A DNA stretch of 64,000 nucleotides from Alphaproteobacteria bacterium (lineage in GTDB: Bacteria > Pseudomonadota > Alphaproteobacteria > UBA1280 > UBA6503). The DNA lies in contig JAJFIW010000025.1 of the NCBI GenBank assembly GCA_021774615.1, positions 1 through 64,000 of the forward strand, given 5' to 3'. The number at the start of each line of letters is the position of its first letter. Position 1 is the first letter of the stretch. Both the position numbers and the translations under genes were made by a program. Positions 9,704-17,908 of the stretch are shown here, one piece after another. The notes beneath the pieces were generated by a model that worked only from the letters and a program-made list of their open reading frames with translations, was not told the DNA's origin and made no database searches.

Positions 9704-10081
9704 ATGGAGAAATTGAAACTAGCTCTAAAGTTAATCATTTCCCAAGTTACTATTTGTGGAGTGGTATGGGTGATTTTTACATATGAATTGTTTAATATAT
9801 CTTATCAAGATATCATGGTAGGCGTTGTTGGCTCAGCTCTTTTTGGGATTTCTTTCCTGCATCGAGTTAGTATAGGTGCAATTATATACTATGCACTAGG
9901 GCAGGCGGTAATGTTGTCTTTTATGATCAGTATTATAGAAAACAACACTTTTTTCCCAAGTGATACATTATCATTGCTGATTTTCCTCACGGTTATTTTA
10001 TATTATAACTATGCAGCCGAAGACCAGCTTGAGTTTGCCTCAGAATTACGGAAAGCAGAGTCTCCAACTTCTGCAGATTAA
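9704..10081 (+). CDS. Small membrane protein, cluster A gene 4
   Basis: 125 residues. The N-terminal ISQVTICGVVWVIFTY...DIMVGVVGSA resembles the cluster C protein at 34480-34836 (IAQIFIGVVVWGLHTY...LIIMGVVGLA), linking clusters 25 kb apart. Three or four hydrophobic segments are followed by an acidic hydrophilic tail (AAEDQLEFASELRKAESPT). Function unknown. ATAAGGA precedes the ATG. Confidence 0.8.
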   Translation: MEKLKLALKLIISQVTICGVVWVIFTYELFNISYQDIMVGVVGSALFGISFLHRVSIGAIIYYALGQAVMLSFMISIIENNTFFPSDTLSLLIFLTVILYYNYAAEDQLEFASELRKAESPTSAD

Positions 10082-10088
10082 CGATTAG

Positions 10089-10123
10089 AACCCCTCTAAA
10101 CATGTTTGTTTTAGAGGGGTTTT
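10089..10123 (+). terminator. Terminator of small-membrane cluster A
   Basis: AACCCCTCTAAA / TTTAGAGGGGTT stem with an 8-9-nt loop and a T-rich 3' side. Confidence 0.9.
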
Positions 10124-10163
10124 ACCGTATAAAGGGGAGTAATTATAAAATAAGGATATGTTT

Positions 10164-10745
10164 ATGTCTGCAAAACCTATGGGCAAACTTGTTATTGCTA
10201 GCCAGAATCAAGGCAAAATAGCAGAGCTAAAAAGGCTATTAGCGCCACTTGGGGTGGAGCTAGTGTCTGCTTTGGATTTAAACCTGCCTGATGTAGAGGA
10301 AGACCAAGATACTTTTAAGGGTAATGCCACTAAAAAAGCATTAGCAGTAGCAAAAGCAACAGGTTTAATGGCACTGAGTGATGATAGCGGGCTGTGTGTA
10401 GACGCTTTAGACGGTGCCCCAGGTGTTTTTACAGCCCGTTATGGCACCTACGAGCGATTACTAAAGGAAATAGCCCATATCCCGAATGACAAACGAGGGG
10501 CAGAGTTTGTATGTGCTCTTGCCTTGGCTGACCCACTAACCGAGGAAATTAAGGTTTTTAAAGGGGTTGTTAAGGGAAATATTACTTTAGAGCCAAAAGG
10601 CGAGGGTGGTTTTGGTTATGATCCAGTATTTACCCCTGAAGGTTACAGTAAAACATTTGCCGAAATGGAAAGTGAGCAAAAGAGCGTTTTGTCTCATCGA
10701 GGTAAAGCATTGGCGCTTCTTGTTAAGCATTTAAGTAATTCATAG
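10164..10745 (+). CDS. rdgB: Non-canonical purine NTP pyrophosphatase (RdgB/HAM1)
   Basis: A 193-residue house-cleaning enzyme that hydrolyses ITP, dITP and XTP to monophosphates. Seen: LVIASQNQGKIAELK at the N-terminus, FKGNATKKA, LSDDSGLCVDALDGAPGVFTARYG (shown in two parts: LSDDSGLCVDAL and GAPGVFTARYG), GEGGFGYDPVF and SHRGKAL. I choose ATG 10164 over ATG 10158, since AAGGA (10152-10156) gives a 7-nt spacing to the former and only 1 nt to the latter. In several alphaproteobacteria rdgB precedes hemW, as here. Confidence 0.96.
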   Translation: MSAKPMGKLVIASQNQGKIAELKRLLAPLGVELVSALDLNLPDVEEDQDTFKGNATKKALAVAKATGLMALSDDSGLCVDALDGAPGVFTARYGTYERLLKEIAHIPNDKRGAEFVCALALADPLTEEIKVFKGVVKGNITLEPKGEGGFGYDPVFTPEGYSKTFAEMESEQKSVLSHRGKALALLVKHLSNS

Positions 10746-10809
10746 TATAATCACACCAATAGATATATTGTATACAATATCCTTGTAGGAAGCTGGAGAG
10801 GTATCAATT

Positions 10810-12021
10810 TTGACTAATATTATCCGACAAAACCAAACACCTCCTCCAGTTCTGGAAGACAGCTTAGCTTTGTATGTGCATTGGCCATGGTGCAAGAAGA
10901 AATGCCCTTATTGTGACTTCAATTCTCATACCTCTAACCTAATACCAGAGGCGGAATACCTAAAGGCCTTGCTAACCCACCTTGAGCTAGTTAGAAGTAA
11001 GGTTGGTAAGCGCAGACTTACTTCAATATTTTTTGGGGGCGGTACACCCTCATTAATGGCAGCAGATACAGTAAAAAGTGTTGTAGAAACAGCAGATAAC
11101 TTATTCAGCTTTGCTGATAACATAGAGATAACATTAGAAGCCAACCCAACCTCGTCAGAAGCCCAAAAATTTAGAGATTTTGCTAACGCAGGGGTTAACC
11201 GCCTTTCGGTGGGGATGCAAAGCCTGCAACAAAATGACTTGTCCTTCCTAGGGCGAGAGCATAACGTAGCAGAAGCAATGCAGGCGGTTACAGATGGGCT
11301 ACATGCTGTGGGTAATGTTAACCTAGACCTTATCTTTGGTCTGCCCAAGCAAGACTTAGAGTTGTGGGAGAAGGATTTAACGCAAATTCTTAACCTAGGT
11401 ACCCAACACATCAGTTGTTACCAGCTTACTATCGAGAAAAACACCGCTTTTTATGCGGATTGGCGCAAAGGTAAGCTAAAGCCAGCCTCTGACGATACCC
11501 AAGCCCATTTCTACGAACAAACAACCGCTATTCTTGATGGTTATGGCTATAAGCAATACGAAGTTTCTAACTATGCACAGGGCAATAAAGTTTGCCGTCA
11601 TAACCAACATATTTGGCGTTATGGCGAATATATCGGGGTTGGTGCAGGCGCACATGGGCGCAGGCTTGACGAGCATGGGGTACTCAACGCAACTCGTAAC
11701 TACCGCATGCCCGACACTTATATGGAGGAGGTCTATAAAGCTAGCCAAGCTCAATATGAAACCACCCCGCTTAATAAAACAGAAAAAGCTGTAGAGGCAA
11801 CTTTACTAGGCCTACGTTTGGCAGAAGGCCTACCACTAGCTCGCATTGAGGCATTAACAGCTAATCCGTGGCAAGACACAATTGACCCTAAGGGTATTAA
11901 GTTAATGATAGATAATGGCTTTATTAAGCAAAGTATATCTGATGATGGCTTGCCAATTATCGCAGCGACCCCAGTTGGTATGCGCTTACTTAATAGTGTT
12001 ATTGAGCATCTTTTGAAATAG
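10810..12021 (+). CDS. hemW: HemW-type radical SAM protein (CPO-III-like)
   Basis: A 403-residue cytoplasmic radical SAM protein of the HemN/HemW group; HemW is thought to bind and transfer heme rather than oxidise coproporphyrinogen. The cluster motif CKKKCPYC (Cx3CxxC) is at about residues 28-35 in YVHWPWCKKKCPYCDFNSH. FFGGGTPS and SVGMQS follow. The length and lack of the long HemN N-terminal extension favour HemW. The start is TTG, supported by GGAGAGG 8 nt upstream and no earlier fitting ATG. Relevant to the heme-rich oxidase operon in this window. Confidence 0.93.
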   Translation: MTNIIRQNQTPPPVLEDSLALYVHWPWCKKKCPYCDFNSHTSNLIPEAEYLKALLTHLELVRSKVGKRRLTSIFFGGGTPSLMAADTVKSVVETADNLFSFADNIEITLEANPTSSEAQKFRDFANAGVNRLSVGMQSLQQNDLSFLGREHNVAEAMQAVTDGLHAVGNVNLDLIFGLPKQDLELWEKDLTQILNLGTQHISCYQLTIEKNTAFYADWRKGKLKPASDDTQAHFYEQTTAILDGYGYKQYEVSNYAQGNKVCRHNQHIWRYGEYIGVGAGAHGRRLDEHGVLNATRNYRMPDTYMEEVYKASQAQYETTPLNKTEKAVEATLLGLRLAEGLPLARIEALTANPWQDTIDPKGIKLMIDNGFIKQSISDDGLPIIAATPVGMRLLNSVIEHLLK

Positions 12022-12121
12022 ATGTTATGTGTTAATAAGCGCTTACATATAAATATTATATGTAATATTTGTCATAATACTGGAATATTTTGTGTCAAGT
12101 TAGGTATAGCCATATAATAGC

Positions 12122-12150
12122 AAAAATGCCCTACTACATAGGGCATTTTT
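12122..12150 (+). terminator. Terminator after hemW
   Basis: AAAAATGCCCT/AGGGCATTTTT hairpin, about 100 nt past the hemW stop. The rest of 12022-12280 shows no gene. Confidence 0.85.
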
Positions 12151-12280
12151 GTCGTTAATTATCAAAATTAATAACCATTAATAAAATAGCTGTTTGCGTT
12201 ATGTAAAACTGATTTGTTTATGTATTCCAGGGCAAATTACCCTCTATTTCTGGGTTGTTTCTTTTCAGTGCAGCAAACAA

Positions 12281-12309
12281 AAAGTAAAAATCGCCCCAAG
12301 AGGAGCGAT
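12281..12309 (-). terminator. Minus-strand terminator of the BON/small-protein group
   Basis: On the minus strand, ATCGCTCC-TCTT-GGGGCGAT is followed by TTTTTACTTTTT. It lies just past the stop of the 70-residue protein. Confidence 0.85.
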
Positions 12310-12325
12310 TATCGTTAAAGAGTGA

Positions 12326-12538
12326 TTAATGTTTGTCTTTAAGTGAGTCATTACTATTGATGTACCCAAAAGCATACATAAAGGCTATTGAGACAGTTAC
12401 TGAAATAGCAGTGGCCCACCAAGGAACGCCACCTAAAATTAGAAATATAGCTGATGTAAGGATGGAAATTGACCCAAAAAAGATAATAAAAACAATAGCC
12501 ATAGTCTTTGTGAAAGTATTTGTAATTATTTCGCTCAT
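12326..12538 (-). CDS. Small two-segment membrane protein
   Basis: A 70-residue orphan with two hydrophobic helices (about 12-37 and 40-60) and a charged tail NSNDSLKDKH. TATGGAG lies 6-7 nt upstream of the ATG. It follows a BON lipoprotein on the same strand and may share its transcript. It does not carry the SWGLG motif of the larger small-membrane family. Function unknown. Confidence 0.65.
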   Translation of the reverse strand: MSEIITNTFTKTMAIVFIIFFGSISILTSAIFLILGGVPWWATAISVTVSIAFMYAFGYINSNDSLKDKH

Positions 12539-12592
12539 AATTAATTTACTCCATAATGATTTGAAGAGTACTTCTTGGGATAGGTAATAGCT

Positions 12593-13081
12593 TTAGTTGA
12601 TTAGCTCAACCGAAACAACACCACGAACTCGTAAGGCAATGTTATTTAATTCTTTTTGTTCGAGTGCAGTTAAGTCTTGAGAGTCAATAATTATTCTTCC
12701 ATTAACTGTATGGAAATCAAAGCTATTTGCACTAATCCCTGCACGAGCAGCTCTTAGCATAACTAGAGTTGTTATAACATGATCAACTTTGGACTTTGCT
12801 TCCACAAAGACTCTGTCTAATACTTCGGGCTTTTTAGATATTGTAGCGGCGATATTTACAACATCCTCTTTCTCGGTAGCTGTATTTACGGTGCCTGATA
12901 CAATTATTTTATTACCCCGTATAGAAATTTTAGCTACATAACCACTTGCTTGAAAAGCACTTTCTATCTTTGAAATAGAACTTGCCTGCATGTTCCATAG
13001 TGGGGTTAAGCTGCAACCAGTAATAGAGATAATAGTAATTAGAATAGAAATATTTATGAGTATCTTCATAATATTAGCCAT
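12593..13081 (-). CDS. BON-domain lipoprotein 1
   Basis: 162 residues with lipobox ITGC near residue 20. Two BON-like units follow: KISIRGNKIIVSGTV...ATISKKPEV and FDFHTVNGRIIID...IALRVRGVVSVEL. BON domains bind phospholipid or membranes and occur in envelope-maintenance proteins such as DolP (YraP). One of three BON lipoproteins within 2.6 kb. The first ATG lies inside the inverted repeat CCATC-GTTA-GATGG; the second Met (4 codons in) is an equally good start. Function inferred only from family. Confidence 0.75.
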   Translation of the reverse strand: MANIMKILINISILITIISITGCSLTPLWNMQASSISKIESAFQASGYVAKISIRGNKIIVSGTVNTATEKEDVVNIAATISKKPEVLDRVFVEAKSKVDHVITTLVMLRAARAGISANSFDFHTVNGRIIIDSQDLTALEQKELNNIALRVRGVVSVELIN

Positions 13082-13215
13082 CGTTAGATGGAACCTATAA
13101 AAGTGAATAAGAGGTCTGTAAGCGCCTCTAAAAACGGTAAATAATGTTAGGTTTATTAAGGCTAATATAGTGTTGCTGCTAATGGTGTGTCAAGGTTACT
13201 TAGTATAAGTATAGT

Positions 13216-13250
13216 ATAAAAACAAAAACCGCCCCAAAAGAGGGACGGTT
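13216..13250 (-). terminator. Minus-strand terminator of BON lipoprotein 2
   Basis: On the minus strand, AACCGTCCC-TCTTTT-GGGGCGGTT is followed by TTTGTTTTTA. It is 24 nt past the stop codon. Confidence 0.85.
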
Positions 13251-13273
13251 CTTGAACGCTAAAAGCTAAAAGC

Positions 13274-13885
13274 CTAATTAATGCGGCTTCGAACTTGTGC
13301 TGCTTGTGGACGCTCTTCTTGTGGAAGAACAGAAAGGAGGTCAACAACCTCTTTTCCTGCTCCTGCAAATTTCAGCAGGGTTTCCAGTAAAGACTTACGT
13401 TCATCTTCGTTATGGAGTAATCCGATAACAAAGATGTCACCTTTTATAACATAAATGTCATAATTAGAGCTGAAGAGACCTTTTTTGAACATCACCGCAC
13501 TGCGGATAGCTGTCCAAGCTGCTCTATCTGTTGCTTTTTCCTGCGCTGTATAAGGCAGAAGTTTTAACTCGTTATCAACCTGAGTTACCCCTTCTACCGT
13601 AGCTGCTTGTTGACCAATCTGGTCAACAGCATCTTGGTTTTCAACCGTACCAATCAGAAGCACTTCGCCTCTGAAAACGCTGATGCGGATGTCCTGCTTG
13701 AGAGCAGGGTCAAGAAGTTGCTGCAATGCAGCTTTTGTTGTTGCATCAGCAGGGTCAGCCTTAACGGCATTCTCCTGCGTTAGCATGGCATAAGCTGCTG
13801 CTCCTCCTCCTAATGCGACTGCAGCGCAGCCTGTGAAAAGAGGAGAAAGAATAACCAAAAGCAGAATAATTCTAAGTGATTTCAT
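13274..13885 (-). CDS. BON-domain lipoprotein 2
   Basis: 203 residues. Lipobox FTGC at about 19-22, then a small-residue linker (AAVALGGGAAAYAML). Two BON units: DIRISVFRGEVLLIGTVEN...VEGVTQVDNELKL and YDIYVIKGDIFVIGLLHNEDE. The start is ATG 13885 with GGTGGGA at 7-8 nt; a GTG four codons upstream sits within that Shine-Dalgarno. Codons look more optimised than in the flanking orphans. The domain plan matches BON lipoprotein 3 at 14511. Probably periplasmic or outer-membrane anchored. Confidence 0.82.
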   Translation of the reverse strand: MKSLRIILLLVILSPLFTGCAAVALGGGAAAYAMLTQENAVKADPADATTKAALQQLLDPALKQDIRISVFRGEVLLIGTVENQDAVDQIGQQAATVEGVTQVDNELKLLPYTAQEKATDRAAWTAIRSAVMFKKGLFSSNYDIYVIKGDIFVIGLLHNEDERKSLLETLLKFAGAGKEVVDLLSVLPQEERPQAAQVRSRIN

Positions 13886-13892
13886 AATAAAT

Positions 13893-13906
13893 CCCACCTA
13901 GGTGGG
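13893..13906. promoter_or_regulatory. Perfect palindrome overlapping a Shine-Dalgarno site
   Basis: CCCACCTAGGTGGG, a 14-bp perfect dyad whose right half supplies the GGTGGG ribosome-binding site of BON lipoprotein 2. It could be a protein operator or an RNA hairpin hiding the site. Confidence 0.5.
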
Positions 13907-14032
13907 CTCCATAAAAAAATAATAAAAGTTTCTCTAGGCACGAGTGCCTTTTGAAAAGGAAATGAATCTAAGTTTGTTACCGAATATACATAAGGTTTAA
14001 TCTGAGCTATTTCAACCCTTAATAACGAATAA

Positions 14033-14053
14033 AACCGCCATTAAGGGCGGTCT
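14033..14053 (-). terminator. Minus-strand terminator of the 14073-14399 gene
   Basis: On the minus strand, GACCGCC-CTTAAT-GGCGGTT followed by TTATT, 20 nt after the stop codon. Confidence 0.75.
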
Positions 14054-14072
14054 TAACGTGAAGATGATAAAA

Positions 14073-14399
14073 TTATCCATCAATCCAACGGTTGTGTCTG
14101 AATATTTTATCAGGCTTGTTAGGTTCTAGAGATAGCCTATTAAAGCTTATTGGTTCATGCTTGATAACTGTGCTTATGTTGTCTTTAGTACTAGAAGAAG
14201 GAGTTACCCACCAGATAAAATAAATAGCCGAGACTATTGGTGTGATAAATAATAACCACGATAGCCCACTCCAAAACCATCCATCAATAACGGCAATGAT
14301 AGCTACTGCATAGACTGTAGCAGCTAATCCTAATATTAAAGTAGCGTTAAGCAATGTTTTTAGAAAAGGAATAATTTTGTGTTTTGTGCTTGGTTCCAT
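14073..14399 (-). CDS. Small membrane protein with hydrophilic tail
   Basis: 108 residues, two hydrophobic segments (about 12-36 and 40-66, rich in Trp: GWFWSGLSWLLF, FIWWV), then a basic soluble tail of about 40 residues (KPDKIFRHNRWIDG). The start is ATG 14399, with GGAG of TATGGAG 6 nt upstream; the earlier ATG at 14411 is part of that site. It carries the pyrimidine-tract leader. It lies between two BON lipoproteins. Not clearly a member of the four-segment family. Confidence 0.65.
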   Translation of the reverse strand: MEPSTKHKIIPFLKTLLNATLILGLAATVYAVAIIAVIDGWFWSGLSWLLFITPIVSAIYFIWWVTPSSSTKDNISTVIKHEPISFNRLSLEPNKPDKIFRHNRWIDG

Positions 14400-14410
14400 A
14401 ATTGGCTCCA

Positions 14411-14431
14411 TAAAGAGAAAAGAAGATAAAC
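14411..14431 (-). promoter_or_regulatory. Pyrimidine-tract leader (copy 2)
   Basis: Minus strand reads GTTTATCTTCTTTTCTCTTT before TATGGAG. Same layout as the other leaders. Confidence 0.45.
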
Positions 14432-14510
14432 AATAGTTATATTACTTTGTATGCATATATAAGGTATATCACATATAAATCAAGCTATTTAACTTCCTAG
14501 CGAGACTTAT

Positions 14511-15146
14511 TTAGTAAGCCTCTTTGATGCCGTAGTCTTCGCTTGGAGCTCGCTTTTGCATTTTCTGGCGGATAGAAGCGCCCTCAGGGGCTACTTGTAC
14601 ATAGTTATGGACTTTAATCACGCCTTTAGAGGTACTTACTTTATGGAGCATGGTTTTTATCTCATCTTCGTTTAATGCTAGCCCTATAATATATACGTGG
14701 CCTTTAACGATGCTGATATCATAGTTGATTGTGTATACATTTTTAGTAAATATAAGGCGAGTGCGTAAATTAGTGCCGATGGTTTTGTCGTTGGTGTATT
14801 GCTTAAATGTGTAAGGTTTTAATTGTAGGTTGTTAAAAACTTTACCAACACCTTTAATGCTTTTTATGGCATGCCCTATTTGGATTATTTCTTCTCGATT
14901 GGTGACTACACCAGTTATAAGTACATTTTGCTCGACAACGCTGATGTTAATGTCTTTTAAGTATTCGTCATTTAAACGACCAATCCGCTCGTGGATTTTT
15001 ACTTTAAGCGTGATATCTTCTGCTGATTGTTTAAGCCCACGCTCTTGGAACGAAAAATGACCTGTGGTTATACCAGCTCCAACAATTAACGGGGCACAGC
15101 CTGTAAGCAAGAAAACAGAAAGAATAATAGGGAAGACTTGTCGCAT
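14511..15146 (-). CDS. BON-domain lipoprotein 3
   Basis: 211 residues. Lipobox LLTGC at about 14-18. BON unit 1 (about 50-115): KDINISVVEQNVLITGVVTN...IKGVGKVFNNLQLKPYT, in parts. BON unit 2 (about 125-190): NYDISIVKGHVYIIGLALNEDE. This two-BON lipoprotein layout is that of DolP (YraP), and yraN lies next to it, as yraN and yraP are near each other around lpoA in enterobacteria. DolP maintains outer-membrane integrity at the septum. Assignment as DolP-like is moderately secure; orthology is inference. Confidence 0.82.
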   Translation of the reverse strand: MRQVFPIILSVFLLTGCAPLIVGAGITTGHFSFQERGLKQSAEDITLKVKIHERIGRLNDEYLKDINISVVEQNVLITGVVTNREEIIQIGHAIKSIKGVGKVFNNLQLKPYTFKQYTNDKTIGTNLRTRLIFTKNVYTINYDISIVKGHVYIIGLALNEDEIKTMLHKVSTSKGVIKVHNYVQVAPEGASIRQKMQKRAPSEDYGIKEAY

Positions 15147-15208
15147 TACTAACCTCTAGATTTTAGTGTAGATTGAATATTCTATTTATACGCTGGTTTG
15201 TAATATTT

Positions 15209-15580
15209 TTACATACCAAAAGGGTTTTGGATATGTTCCACAAATGGCCACTGTGGGAAAAACAGCACAACGTCAAGCTGGGTTTGCTTTATACCTTGGT
15301 ATTTGCTTGATAGTTGCTGTGCTTGGCGTAGTAGACGTTGTTGTTGTTTGGGGTGGATAGCAAAATGAGTTCTGGCTTGGTTGCTGCGATATTTTACTTC
15401 TACCAAATGAAGACAAACTCCTTTAAGGGCGATAATGTCTACTTCTACACCGTTAACCCTCTTGTTTCGTGAGATAATTTTATATCCTTTTAAGCGTAAA
15501 AGCATTGTGGCAATGCTTTCAGAGAGAGTGCCTTTAAGGTGTTGGTAATTTTTGTTAAAAATTTTCTTTAATAACGTCAT
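15209..15580 (-). CDS. YraN/UPF0102 family nuclease-like protein
   Basis: 123 residues. The family has a restriction-endonuclease-like fold related to Holliday-junction resolvases, with no settled role. Seen: the GTLSESIA helix and the VEVDIIA...HLVEVKYR core, which supplies the D-(E/V)xK catalytic layout, and LDVVLFFP. Start ATG 15580 is 21 bp from the divergent LpoA-like start, an arrangement conserved in many Proteobacteria. Confidence 0.88.
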   Translation of the reverse strand: MTLLKKIFNKNYQHLKGTLSESIATMLLRLKGYKIISRNKRVNGVEVDIIALKGVCLHLVEVKYRSNQARTHFAIHPKQQQRLLRQAQQLSSKYQGIKQTQLDVVLFFPQWPFVEHIQNPFGM

Positions 15581-15601
15581 AAATACCGCTACCTTTAATT
15601 T

Positions 15602-17455
15602 ATGATAAATTCTGCTAGATTATTACACCAAATATACTGTTTGTATCGCTCAATCGTGGTGCGCGCTTGTTTAGTTCTGTCATTTATGGCTTTTGTGTCT
15701 ATGCCATTGGCTGCCTATGGGCAATCGGCTGGCGAGTATGATGGGGTTAATTACCTTCCTACCCGTGCGTTTGTGCCTATGGTTGAGGATTTACCACAAT
15801 TAGCACAACAAGCCTACGATATGGGTGTATACAAAGATAGTTTACGTTTTTATAAACGGCTTGCTACTTTTGATGAAACAACCAGCCAATTGGGGATAGC
15901 TAAAAACTATGAGCGGATAGGTTATTATAATAAGGCATTAAAAGAATTAGGTAACCTCCACCTTAAAGACACAGCCATACGCGAGCAGGCAAGTATACTT
16001 CGGGGGCATTTACTTCTAACTCTAGCCGAAGTTTACCAACAACAAAAAGAAGTAAAGAAAGCAGAAGACTTACTCCGTACTTTCTTTACTGAACATAATG
16101 ACCAACGAACCCACCCTCGTTATACATACTTAATGCGCCAGCAAGCTCAGCTTAGTGGTGCTTCTGCTGTGCCTTCTGAAATGCCAACCCAACCTTTACG
16201 GATAGGGTTATTATTACCGATGAGTGGTAATATGGAGCACCTTGGCAAAAGCATGCAGCAGGCTGCACTATTGGCATTATACGAGCAATCCTCCGACTAT
16301 ATAGAGATTTACCCAGAAGACACAAAAGGTACCCCAGAGGGGGCATTAGCAGCTTTTGAAAGAGCGCTGGATAGCGGAGTTGATATTGTCCTTGGGCCAT
16401 TATTAGCAAACAACGTACGTGCGATTGCATCTTTTGCTGATGCTGCAAGGCGCCCAATACTTGCATATTCATCAGACAGGACTGTAGCTGAGGAGCGTGG
16501 TGTACGGCTTTTTAGTATTATCCCTACCGAGCAAGCAACTCTGATGGCTAAATATGCAGTAGAAAATGGCCTTCGGTCATTTGCAGCACTTCTGCCTGAT
16601 AACCTATACGGTAGAGAAATGCTAGAAGCATTTGAGGCTGAGCTTACCCGACTTGGCATAACTATGGACAGACATGCTTTTTATAACCCTAAAAGCCCAG
16701 ATTTAACAAAGCCTATTCGCTATTTAACTCGGATGCAAGAGTCAGAGAAAGCTCTTAAAGAGGAGCTACAAGAACTAGAGGAACAGCACGAAAAGCTTGC
16801 AGGCGCTATGGATGATGAAGACATTGCTCGACTAGCAGAGCTGCGAAAAGCCAAAGCAAAGCCAGACATTCGTTATCAGGCTTTATTTGTGCCAGCTTCG
16901 GCTACTTCAATGGCGCTTATTTCGTCACAACTAGCTTTTTTTGATAGTGACGGCACTCAGGTTCAATTGCTTGGTAGTAACCAGTGGGACAGCCCCAACC
17001 TATTAAGAAATGCTGAAAGGTATTTACAAAATGCTATTTACCCTGCATCGCCAAAAGCTGCAGACAGGGGGTTCACCAAGCGCTTTACAAATACAGTAAG
17101 GAAAGCTCCCCACCCGTTAGCGGCACTAACTTATGATAGTATTGTTTTATTGTCATTCCTGGCACAACAAGGGCTAAATAGTGGTCATGGTCTAGAGTTC
17201 TACCTTAAACAAACCATAGGCTTTAATGGTGTTACAGGGCCGTATCAGTTTACTGAACAAGACACATTGCGCCACGGCTATAGTATTATGCAGATTAAAC
17301 AAAAACGTGGGGGCAAAATGTCGGTACGGGAGGTTAGTTCACCACCTTATTTACTACCATCAGTACAAACCCCAATTGCTAGTAACAATACTTCTCGCCG
17401 CAAAGAGTCTACAAACGAACGGCGTGGTTTCTTCGGTTCAATTTTTGGTAACTAG
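15602..17455 (+). CDS. Penicillin-binding-protein activator, LpoA-like
   Basis: 617 residues. N-terminal signal/anchor (about 20-42, ending PLAAYG), TPR-like repeats (about 60-170), then a periplasmic-binding-protein fold (LppC/LpoA type) from PLRIGLLLPMSGNMEHLG, with VDIVLGPLLANNV and LLPDNLYGREML. LpoA activates the peptidoglycan synthase PBP1A from the outer membrane. A charged coiled coil (about 375-425, EELQELEEQHEK) interrupts the ligand-binding fold, which is unusual. I see no clear lipobox (MAFVSMPLAAYG), so membrane anchoring differs from E. coli LpoA. Confidence 0.85.
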   Translation: MINSARLLHQIYCLYRSIVVRACLVLSFMAFVSMPLAAYGQSAGEYDGVNYLPTRAFVPMVEDLPQLAQQAYDMGVYKDSLRFYKRLATFDETTSQLGIAKNYERIGYYNKALKELGNLHLKDTAIREQASILRGHLLLTLAEVYQQQKEVKKAEDLLRTFFTEHNDQRTHPRYTYLMRQQAQLSGASAVPSEMPTQPLRIGLLLPMSGNMEHLGKSMQQAALLALYEQSSDYIEIYPEDTKGTPEGALAAFERALDSGVDIVLGPLLANNVRAIASFADAARRPILAYSSDRTVAEERGVRLFSIIPTEQATLMAKYAVENGLRSFAALLPDNLYGREMLEAFEAELTRLGITMDRHAFYNPKSPDLTKPIRYLTRMQESEKALKEELQELEEQHEKLAGAMDDEDIARLAELRKAKAKPDIRYQALFVPASATSMALISSQLAFFDSDGTQVQLLGSNQWDSPNLLRNAERYLQNAIYPASPKAADRGFTKRFTNTVRKAPHPLAALTYDSIVLLSFLAQQGLNSGHGLEFYLKQTIGFNGVTGPYQFTEQDTLRHGYSIMQIKQKRGGKMSVREVSSPPYLLPSVQTPIASNNTSRRKESTNERRGFFGSIFGN

Positions 17456-17462
17456 AAAAGCA

Positions 17463-17497
17463 AGAGCCCCCTAGAATATAATATTCTAGGGGGCTCT
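17463..17497. terminator. Bidirectional terminator, 15-bp stem
   Basis: AGAGCCCCCTAGAAT/ATTCTAGGGGGCTCT with T-rich flank, between convergent genes. Confidence 0.92.
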
Positions 17498-17500
17498 CTT

Positions 17501-17830
17501 TTAGTTCGTTAAAGAAGTTTTCATGTGTGCTGCCCGCCCTGATAAAGTCAGAGCTGTTCCCCCAAATGTAAGCCCGATTAGCTCTATTAAAAGAGCAGGT
17601 TCAGTAGGGCCGAACAAGAGAAAGGCTGTACCAACAACTGCGCAAAACCACGCAACCAACAAAAAATAGTAATACGTAGGGATGCGGGGGTCACTGTAAG
17701 TAGCAATAGCCATTATGAATAGCATTATAATAACTGGAGCTGAATCCACAGCTAATGTTAATGTATATGTAACTGCACCTACAACAATACTGCTGATTAT
17801 AAATACAACAGACCACAGGGTTTGTTTCAT
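17501..17830 (-). CDS. Small membrane protein, cluster B gene 8
   Basis: 109 residues, about four hydrophobic segments. Its N-terminus VVFIISSIVVGAVTYTLT...PVIIMLFIMAIATYSD aligns by eye with the 20236-20553 protein (VFIAINTIFGAATYLLA...PIIMALIVVAIATFS), so the two ends of cluster B carry paralogs. AAGGAGGA lies 6 nt before the ATG, a near-ideal ribosome-binding site. Function unknown. Confidence 0.8.
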   Translation of the reverse strand: MKQTLWSVVFIISSIVVGAVTYTLTLAVDSAPVIIMLFIMAIATYSDPRIPTYYYFLLVAWFCAVVGTAFLLFGPTEPALLIELIGLTFGGTALTLSGRAAHMKTSLTN

Positions 17831-17908
17831 TGTGTATCCTCCTTGTAGGATTCATATTCTTTACCTGTCATCCAGCAGAAGAATAGAATTGTTAGGGTAA
17901 AAGTTAAT

